This document shows positions 55,491 through 64,000 of a DNA stretch of 64,000 nucleotides, one piece after another. The notes under the pieces are model-generated. The model was not told the origin of the DNA. It made no database searches and saw only the letters and a list, made by a program, of their open reading frames with translations. This DNA comes from Malus domestica (taxonomy: Eukaryota > Streptophyta > Magnoliopsida > Rosales > Rosaceae): assembly GCF_042453785.1 (NCBI RefSeq), contig NC_091670.1, positions 1,984,001-2,048,000 on the forward strand. Direction: 5' to 3'. The number at the start of each line of letters is the position of its first letter. Position 1 is the stretch's first letter. The position numbers and the translations under genes are program-made.

Positions 55491-58400
55491 TCACGAAGAA
55501 GCGACGGATGCAGTGGTAAGTGCAGGTGGTGATAGAGAAGCAGTAGCATTATCGGTCCAATTCTTTTCACCCCAATGCCATAACATGCTCTCCCAGAAGC
55601 AAAAATCCTCAAAGCATGTCTTCAAACGCTTGTCTTTTATCTTAATTTTCCAGTGACCATCAGTGTAATTTGCTTTCTCAGCTTGTCTCCGATCCCACTC
55701 TAGTGCTGCCTTCTGCTTGGACCGAAGCAAACAGAAATTTTGTAAGTTTTCCGGCATAGCATCATGCACTTTCCACCACCTTCTATGTGCAACATTACTG
55801 GCAAACTCCTGCAGAAAGTCCACATTCCAGTTGCAGTCATAGTCACGGAAGCAAAGCCATGGTTTATTTCCCAGGTAATGGAGGACGTAGAGGATTGGGG
55901 GTTCAGATGCAAAGAGATGTGTTTTCCTCTCCTTTTTCTCCGGCTCATCACCTTCCCAGAAGTGTTTCAAGAAGTTCATATGTTTTGGTATCCTGTGCCA
56001 CCATGTAAATACCTCATTCAGATAACCCTGGTCCCCACCATTGTAGGACACAATTTCATCAACATGATCCATGAGCAGCTGGAATGTACAATTTGATGGT
56101 TCGATAACCATGACACCTGAGTTGAACAGAGTAGCATTATTTCCTGTCGCTGATATTTCTGGCATCTCAAACAGGAAGTCAATGTTCCTAAGTATAAGCA
56201 TGTCAGCATCAATGAAAATGATCTTGTCATAATCAGTTAACTGCCAAAGACGGAATTTGCTGTAGTTCCATTCATTGTATGCTTCTGGTTCAGCTTTAGG
56301 GTTCCTGATTCTTTGGATTGTGTGGATCTTCCACCCAGCAGCTGCCAACCCTCCACGATGATACTCACTGATTGTTTCATCAACAAGTATTACAAGATCT
56401 CGTGTTGAACCAGACATACGGATGCTCTGAGCTGCAGCAATGGCTCCACAAACATACACATGGGCAGAATGTAGGATTGTTGCATATGCTTCTCTGTGGG
56501 CTCTTTCCGAGTAAAAGCTTTCTGCGTGCAAGTATTTAGTTCATCAGTATAATTTCAAAAGTATCCATGACTTAAGTAGCTTTCTTACGGGATGCAACCA
56601 AAGTCACTGAACCTACTACATATGAGTTACAAGATGGAGTCTAGATTTCACAATCAAAGCCCAAAAGTTAAAAATATGATCTTCACAAATTTCTTCAACA
56701 ACTAATGTTAAAGCTGGTCAGGTGGTCAGCACTAGCATCAATCACTGACGTAGCGGATCTCCTTAGCACATGATAAACATGGTGCATCAGTTCTGTGGTT
56801 TACACATTCATACATCTTATAGGGTTTTCAGTTGGATGACAATTTTGGACATCATGAATCATGAGGGTTGTTGATCACTCTGACCACGTGATGAGCCAGC
56901 AACTACAATCAGGGATGTCATGCATTTGCATCATGCATGCACGTTGGGATGGACCTGCTGTACTTGATCCCAAAAAGTTGACTAAAACTTATAGACACCT
57001 AATCGGTTGTTATCACGATCTCTGCCTATGTCTGGAATGAATACACAACTTGTTTCAAGATTATTTAGTTCATTTGATGTGGGATGACCTTTATATAAGC
57101 AATATTATCTCCCTGGTGTGCGTCACTACCTACACCTCAAACTAACTCCACATAAACAACAAAAGATTTCTGAAACAACTACCAATTGAATTTTACGATG
57201 CCCAGCAATAACATACAAAACCTACACCTCAAACTAAGCTCCACAGAAACAACTAAAGTTTTTTGAAACAACTACCAATTGAATTCTATGATGCCCAGCC
57301 ACACAAATGTGAAAATCATTTATGAATGAACTGAACTCTACATTTTAAAGGAATCAAAGAAAGTGAAATTTGAAAAACTGAAAGGAAATAAAAAAGAAAG
57401 AGTAATTCAAGAGAGGCAGACAAGCAGCTCTTGTTGCACAAAAACAAATTTTGATTAAAAAAGAACAAAAGACACTAGTTTAAATCTGACCTTTAGCCGT
57501 GAGAGGAACTGAAAGTTCACATGAACCTACAGGGAGCTGTAGCTTATCTCTCAACGTATTCAGTTTTGGTTCATAAAGCCATACATTCCCTTCCCGTCTG
57601 ACAAGCTCTTTGCAAGTGAACAAATTTGGGATTGGGAAACAGTCTGTCACCAAAAGCACATGCACTGGGTGATACGCTTTGGAAGCTGCAGCCAGCCTTG
57701 CTGCTTCAAGCTGCAAGTGCAACCGAGCCACATCTCTTGACCAGCTGCCTGACTTGTTGCAGGGAAGCTTCACAGCAATCAGATCAAGCCTTGGTTTTCC
57801 AGGAATCTGAAGCTTTGGTAGGGAGGGACAAGTAGGAACTTCAAAGTCTTCCTCTTCATCTATCCATTCAGGGAATAGGGTTTCCCATGTTATGTTGTTC
57901 GACGCATGATTGAGGCGTAGAACAACATGCTCACAATCTGGCAACAGCTCCTTCCAATGGTCAATCTCAGCATCATTAAAGTTTAACAAGCCAATTCCCT
58001 GATAATCCTTTCTGTCTGCCAGATTTTCAATAGCATCAGAAATTTCATCCCAGTTAATTTCTACAGATGATATGTAATGTAAATCTTGAGCAACACTCTT
58101 TCTTGTCGACCTGTCTTCAGAAGTTGGGCTGCAGGCAGTAAACTTCTGTTACAAAATATTTCCACTGGTAGAGAGAGCAAAGCCAACAAAAAAAAAAAGA
58201 CCAAATCCCATTTTCTTTACAAAGAAGGGTGCACTGACTATATTTTTCCAGGTGGGGAAATACCTCTCGAAAACCTCAACGCAAAGAAGAAGTATATATT
58301 GAAGCAAGAAAATGGGAATAAAATAATAAGTAAAAGCAATGTGATGAGCTAACAGGGATATACTGAGATATGGAACGGGATTTATCATCTGAATGATAAA

Positions 58401-59193
58401 CACCAGGAGAGAAGATAAGCGTGAGAAAAGTCCCCAATAAAATAACAGCCAACACAAGCTTCAAGGTGGGCTTGCAGTTCAAAGTTCTATCTTGCACGGG
58501 AACGTGGAGGAACTTCTCAATATCTTTAAAATCTTTGTTCCTCTGGGGCCTTCTTTTGTTAGAGTCGTCACTGAAACAAAAAGGGATTCATAGCTACATG
58601 AGACCATCATTCAGTAAATAAGTGAATGCAATTGGAACCAAGTTCCACCCACCAATACAATCGATTGTTCGGCAATCAACTCCATCATTGGGAATGCACT
58701 CTTCACAGATATGTTAAAACAGCAAATATATGAATAATGAATGTTCTACATCCCCATTGAAAGAACCCAAGAACCCGATCGCGAAAGTAATCCCTTGCAC
58801 CATCACCATTCACCAACTATAAGCCGTTCAATTCAGACAGTGTAAATAAACTATAACCTAATCATTACCAAAACTCCTCAATTCAAATTCACACTAAAAT
58901 AATAAAATAAAAATCATAAATCATAAGTGGTTCCAGACCCACTATTCATCAAAATTCATGAATCCTGACCCAAATTTTGAATTTTGAGTTGCCAACACAA
59001 AAATTCAAGTGAGGGTTTTCTTACATGATCATTTTTTTGGAGTATGGAAATTAAAAATCGAACACTGTCGGCAAAACGAATGCAAATTACACTAAAAATA
59101 GTGAGAATATATACAGAGAGAGAAGGGTAGTGACCTGGCAGAAGTAGAAAGGCGGTGTCGGGGCTCAATGGGAGTTGGGGAGGAACCTCTCAT
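55491..59193 (-). CDS. GUX3: UDP-glucuronate:xylan glucuronosyltransferase (GUX3/PGSIP-type, GT8), copy B
   Basis: Minus-strand exons are 59193-59135, 58570-58364, 58128-57491 and 56521-55491: 1935 nt, 644 aa. Exons 2 and 3 have exactly the same lengths as in copy A (207 and 638 nt). Exon 1 reads M-R-G-S-S-P-T-P-I-E-P-R-H-R. The anchor is L-K-L-V-L-A-V-I-L-L-G-T, and the stem has R-L-D-L-I-A-V-K-L-P-C. The GT8 domain has I-F-I-D-A-D-M-L-I, G-G-D-Q-G-Y-L-N-E-V-F and the C-terminal Cys-rich F-E-D-F-C-F-W-E-S-M-L-W-H-W-G-E. It is open throughout. Same orientation and neighbourhood as copy A mean a tandem duplication. Role as for copy A: Golgi glucuronidation of xylan. Its start lies 1.34 kb from divergent VPS45. 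Confidence 0.93.
57128..57295. repeat. Tandem duplication in intron 3 of GUX gene B
   Basis: CCTACACCTCAAACTAA-CTCCACA ... CAACTACCAATTGAATT ... GATGCCCAGC is present twice (57128-57210 and 57220-57295), about 90 bases apart. Confidence 0.85.
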
Positions 59194-60536
59194 GGTTGCT
59201 GATTCAGTAGAAGAAGAAGCCTGGGGAGGAACCACCACCACCACCACCAGCAGTCTCTGTTGTTGCTGTTTTGTGAAAACGACGAGATGGGGGAATATTT
59301 GGCAAGACACAAAACAATTGGGGAATATTTTCTATAACATTTAAAAATATATATATGGAAAGAGACAAATAAACGAATTCTGAAAAAAAAAAAAAACTGG
59401 GAATCTACGATCTGTGTGTGATGGAAGGACTCTCTCTCTCTCTGTCAGTATTGTTATAGTGGGTAAAGAAAAAGAATGGTCAATGCAAGTGTAAGAAAAC
59501 GGCGAGTCAGAACAAGTAAATAAAATTGAAGTAATCCATATTTTCCTGTTTTTGTTTTTGGTCTAATAGTTTTCATAGTAAGTCTTTCATTATTCTTGAA
59601 CCATTTCCCACCCACTTTCACTCGTTTGGAAGAACTTTTAAAATGATTGAAGACTTTTTTAGACATAAAATATTTGGGTTTCAAAGGCACTTGAAGTACT
59701 TCCTGGAAAAAGAAGAATCAACTTTTTGCTTCTTTCAAAAAGCATTTCATGTGTTTTTTTTTAAATTTACTTGCGTTTTTACTAATGATAGATTCAAAAA
59801 CCATTTTAACTAAAAGTGTTTCTAAATGAGTCCTAATTGCATCTTAATAACAAAGAGCCTTGGAAATTTGTTTTCTTTAGGAATGTTGCGGTTCTAACTG
59901 TTCCCAAACCATAATAGCCACTTAGCACTACAGTCTAATAATATTTTTCTTAACTTGTAAGTGAGAGGTATTAGGTTTATTCTCACCAAATCGAATTTGA
60001 ACCAATTATTGCTAGCCTATTATGAAGCTTAGCTTACTCTCCTATCCTCTTTGTAAATAATATCATTTGTTAAAATAAAAAAAAAATAAAAAAACTACAC
60101 TGATACTAAACCACGATAAGGGCCGTGAGATTGGTGCTAAGCCGGATAAAATTGATGCTTCTCATTGATAATAGTTTAATATCAAACACGCTGTTTATGA
60201 AAGTCACATTTTTAACCTCTTACTAACAAAATGAGAAATAACACTAAATTATAGAATTAAGTGGCCGATGATGAGTTGAGGCTTATTTTTACTTTTACCC
60301 TCACTGCAAAAGAGAAAAAGAAAATGTTTTCTAAAAAAAAAAAACATAAAGAAACAAAAAGAAGAAGAAAATATTAAGGAAAACCGCGCGTTTTAGGGAC
60401 CACCAGTCCTTCATTTCTTCTTCCTTCCCCGTTCCCCCTCCGTCTTCGTAGATCTGCAACTTTTTCTTCTCCTACACGCAATTGAACATATCATCATCAC
60501 AATCATCCGCTTCAGATCGTAGCCGTATATCTGAAA
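59194..60536. promoter_or_regulatory. Divergent intergenic region between GUX gene B and VPS45
   Basis: About 1.34 kb separates two start codons on opposite strands, so both promoters must lie here or overlap the genes. A CCA/CAC run (59231-59248) lies in the GUX leader. No gene in between; short ORFs lack features. Confidence 0.6.
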
Positions 60537-63500
60537 ATGGTGCTGGTCTCGGCCGTACGGGATTACCTGAGTCGGATGTTGCAGGACATCTCCGGCATGA
60601 AGGTTCTCATCCTGGATTCCCACACGGTAACAACCCTTTCAACTCTCGAAAAGTTTCAAAATTTTTCTGAAGCAATTGTGATCGAGCAAATAATTGGTTG
60701 TTTTTTTTTTTTTTTTTGATTGATTGTGGCGTAGGTCAGTATAGTCAGCGTGGCGTATTCGCAATCCGAGCTTCTTCAGAAGGAAGTGTTTCTGGTGGAA
60801 TTGGTAGACTCCATTTCCAAGTCCAGAGAATCCATGTCTCACCTCAAAGCCGTCTACTTCCTCGCACCCACTTCAGAGAATATACAGTATTTGCGCCGGC
60901 ACTTGGTTGCTCCTCGATTTGGAGACTATCACCTCTGTAAGTTTTGATGTTTCTTTATGTTATTTTGGTTGTGGAGTGTGTTTGAAGGGTACCCAGATGA
61001 TATTTGGAGCTCATTTCTCATGGAATTCCGGAATTTTACAGTTTTCTCCAACATATTGAAGGATACCCAGATTCATATTTTAGCTGACTCAGATGAGCAT
61101 GAAGTTGTGCAGCAACTTCAGGTAATTCATCATTCACTCAAATGCTTTCTCGCATGTTCGTTTCGATTATCTGAAAATTTATGTATGTAATGCACATTGC
61201 TAACTGAATTTGGACTTCCAATTTTATTTGGGATGCCAGCAATTTGAGAAATACATCATAAGTAGTGAAGTTTGTAACTAACAGCCAGATAAATGTTCTT
61301 TTGGTCACCTAGTGACCAGGAATGCATGGTCACTCATCCTTCGATTTGATATCGAGGTTGGATAAGAAATGAATACGCATTTAATGTTTTAATCTCAACA
61401 CTTATTATCAAAGCCAAGGGTGAGGGACCTTTCCGTGGTCACCTAGTAACCCAAAGAATGGGACTCACGTAACGGGAACGTACATCTCAAGTAAGCTTAT
61501 TATAGTATTATGTGGAAGCATGGTTTTTGTTTCACTCGCTTTTGTAGGGAAGTTGATGCAAAATATAATTTGTTTTTGTTTGAATATAGTTACTCTGTGC
61601 TCTGCCCGGTTGGAATCAGTTTTATTTCTGTTAAATCCTTGTTTCTTTTTTAAGAACTAATAGTAATAACTTCAACCGAAAACTAACAATAATAAATCCC
61701 TGTTCTAATGCATGACTATACAGATCAAATTTCCAGTGAAGTTCTCTTTTAAGATAAAGAAAAAATAAATTCTTGTGTAACATAGTGGTTATGCCATTCT
61801 AATAGTAAACTTAACAATAAAAAATTCGCCATGAAACCGTACATATGGGTTTAGTTTCTTACTCTTCATATTAGGCTTATCTTGGTCTTGCAGGAGTTCT
61901 ATGCAGACTTTGTTGCAACTGATCCTTACCATTTTACTTTGAATGTGCCATCAAATCACATGTATATGCTCCCAGCAGTTGTGGATCATTCAAATTTACA
62001 GTGCTTCTGTGATCGAGTAGTTGATGGAATTGCAGCTGTTTTTTTGGCATTAAAACGAAGACCAGTTATTCGTTATCAAAGAACATCTGATATTGCAAAA
62101 AGGATTGCGCAGGAAACAGCAGTAAGTATAATATGTTCCAAATAGTTTTGTATGTGGGCTTGTATTGATAGTACTATTTTGAATGTGAACTTTATCAGGG
62201 TTTTGTATTCTCCTGTCTCTCTTTTTCTATAAGCTCAACTTTTTATGCATGCGGTATGCCATATAAAGTGGATTTTACAGCATGCAGATTCTCTCCATGA
62301 AAGTCTGTACAGGGAAACTTATATTGTGTTTTGGGCATGTAACAGAAGCTGATGTACCAGCAGGAAAGCGGACTTTTTGATTTCAGACGAACAGAAATTT
62401 CTCCATTATTGCTGGTAATTGATAGGAGGGATGATCCTGTGACCCCGTTGCTGAATCAGTGGACCTATCAGGTAATTGTGTCATGACTAACATTTACTGG
62501 ATGTGTGACATTGTCTCATCTTGATGCTTGCTTTTAAAATTACAATGGGACAAAATCACCTGAAATATAAACAGAGCTCATTTATTAATCTAATTTCAGG
62601 CAATGGTTCACGAATTGATTGGTATTCAAGACAACAAAGTCGACTTACGAAACATTGGAAAATTTCCAAAGGATCAACAGGTTGAGTTTTATTTTCCCTC
62701 AGTACTTTAAGTATCTGTATTTGTAATTTTTCTTGCTAAACAAATACATTTGGTATTGATGCTCATAGGAGGTTGTGCTGTCATCAGAACAAGATGCTTT
62801 TTTCAAAAAGAACATGTATGAGAACTTTGGTGATATTGGGATGAACATCAAGCAGTTGGTTGATGAATTTCAGCAAATTTCAAAAAGTAACCAGAACATC
62901 CAGACGATAGGTTCGTAGGATGCAAAAATGAAAATTTGAGAGTCTTGACTTGTAGTTACTAACTATTGCATAGCCCCACATGGAACCGTTGCTGGTAACT
63001 AACTGTGTACATTCATTATTAATGCAGAGGACATGGCCAAGTTTGTTGACAATTACCCTGAGTACAGAAAGATGCACGGAAATGTTTCAAAGCATGTGGC
63101 ACTGGTAACAGAAATGAGTAAGCTAGTTGAAGAGCGAAAACTTATGGTAGTTTCACAGACAGAACAGGAGTTGGCTTGCAATGGTGGGCAGGTGGCAGCT
63201 TTTGAGGTACTAACTAAAACAACATATTTCTCAAATAAGCAAAATGAAACTGAACTTCGCTTACATTCTCTCTACCCTCTTTATTCCTCTGTGTACCATA
63301 ACTTGTTCTGTTATTGACTTTGAGATAGCAACTATTTAACTGTCATTGAAATTTGAATTCAGAAGCAACCATCTCTTTTTCCTATGTACATTGCAGGCGG
63401 TGACAAATCTATTAAACAATGAAAGTGTATCTGATATTGATCGCCTACGACTTGTCATGCTGTATGCCTTACGCTATGAGAAGGAGAGTCCTGTGCAACT

Positions 63501-64000
63501 AATGCAATTATTTAACAAACTGTCATCCAAATCTCCCAAGTACAAGCCTGGGGTAATGTAACCAAGATAGCATCCTTGTTTGGATTCTTTTACCTCATGT
63601 CATTTTTTCCTTCATTTTTCTTTGGGAGGGAGTGGGGTCACATATCTGTGGTTAAGTGGAAAATTTTAATTCCTAAAGCCTGACCCTCGAAGTTCAACAG
63701 CTACCTTCATTCAGATCATTGGTGATGGTGATTTTTATTTTAGTTTTGCTTATCCAATTGTTTTGGAGATTGACCCTTCTTTGGGAGGCTCAATAAGAGC
63801 TTATGCTTCTAATGTACCTTTATTTTAGCTTCCAAAATTATTTCACGGGTTTAATAAATTATCTATTGTGGAATTACAGCTTGTCCAGTTTCTCTTGAAG
63901 CAAGCGGGTGTGGATAAGCGAACCGGGGATCTTTTTGGAAATCGAGATTTCTTAAACATTGCACGTAACATGGCTCGTGGGCTGAAGGTTTGTTTGGGAA
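60537..64000 (+). CDS. VPS45: VPS45, Sec1/Munc18-family vesicle fusion regulator, first ten exons, runs off the right edge
   Basis: Exons are 60537-60626, 60735-60936, 61042-61121, 61894-62121, 62346-62471, 62600-62680, 62769-62910, 63028-63206, 63397-63552 and 63880-63987: 1392 nt, 464 codons, all GT-AG and in frame. It begins [10 protein letters not shown], then [33 protein letters not shown] (the SM signature), W-T-Y-Q-A-M-V-H-E-L and M-L-Y-A-L-R-Y-E. Family length is near 570 aa, so roughly the last fifth lies outside. VPS45 binds the syntaxin SYP41/42 complex at the trans-Golgi network and is needed for traffic to the vacuole. A single constitutive gene is usual in plants. No lesion seen. 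Confidence 0.96.

Noticed and set aside
1..64000. tRNA, rRNA or organelle-derived inserts
   Set aside because: No cloverleaf-like tRNA, rRNA segment or organelle gene was recognised by eye; a covariance-model scan would be needed to exclude them fully.

Overview
This is nuclear DNA from a flowering plant. It has spliced genes with GT-AG introns, AT-rich spacers, a TIR-NB-LRR gene, a PPR pseudogene, tandem xylan glucuronyltransferase genes and a dense layer of plant transposons. The gene set and repeat families look like a woody rosid. Rosaceae, tribe Maleae (apple or pear type), is my best guess; that is recalled resemblance, not a search result.

Layout. 0-3.4 kb: a PIF/Harbinger transposon with an open three-exon transposase (399 aa) and a broken SANT/Myb partner, running off the left edge. 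3.4-4.3 kb: an 896-bp internally deleted Copia element with a perfect target-site duplication, lying against the Harbinger end. 4.3-10.2 kb: spacer with small repeats. 10.2-14.8 kb: a five-exon TIR-NB-LRR resistance-type gene (1182 aa) with a 511-bp Mutator-like MITE in intron 3. 15.0-16.0 kb: two antisense pseudogenes, an L-type lectin and an LSM5 copy that keeps an intron. 18.6-26.5 kb: a 7.3-kb Copia retrotransposon nested in a smaller inverted-repeat element. 27.0-29.7 kb: a ten-exon serine carboxypeptidase gene (SCPL42-like, 473 aa). 29.7-39.1 kb: spacer with MITEs, a solo LTR and a nearly full-length RTE-type LINE. 39.1-43.4 kb: a complex repeat block carrying a coiled-coil ORF. 43.6-45.0 kb: an internally deleted PPR pseudogene. 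46.7-50.2 and 55.5-59.2 kb: two same-strand GUX3/PGSIP-type glycosyltransferase genes (640 and 644 aa) with the same four-exon structure. 60.5 kb to the end: the first ten exons of VPS45, divergent from the second GUX gene.

The host genes have separate roles: immune sensing (TNL), secreted or vacuolar acyl hydrolysis (SCPL), Golgi decoration of xylan (two GUX copies) and trans-Golgi/vacuolar SNARE control (VPS45). They do not form a pathway. Most of the unusual biology is in the transposons: nested insertions, target-site duplications, a Harbinger transposase with a same-family non-autonomous relative 50 kb away, a series of small hairpins ahead of a Copia gag, and a repeat block with an orphan coiled-coil ORF. 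I found no clear undescribed host system. The best candidates for something new are the coiled-coil ORF block and the Copia leader hairpins.

All exon borders were read by eye from GT/AG sites and checked by reading-frame arithmetic. No alignments or database searches were run.
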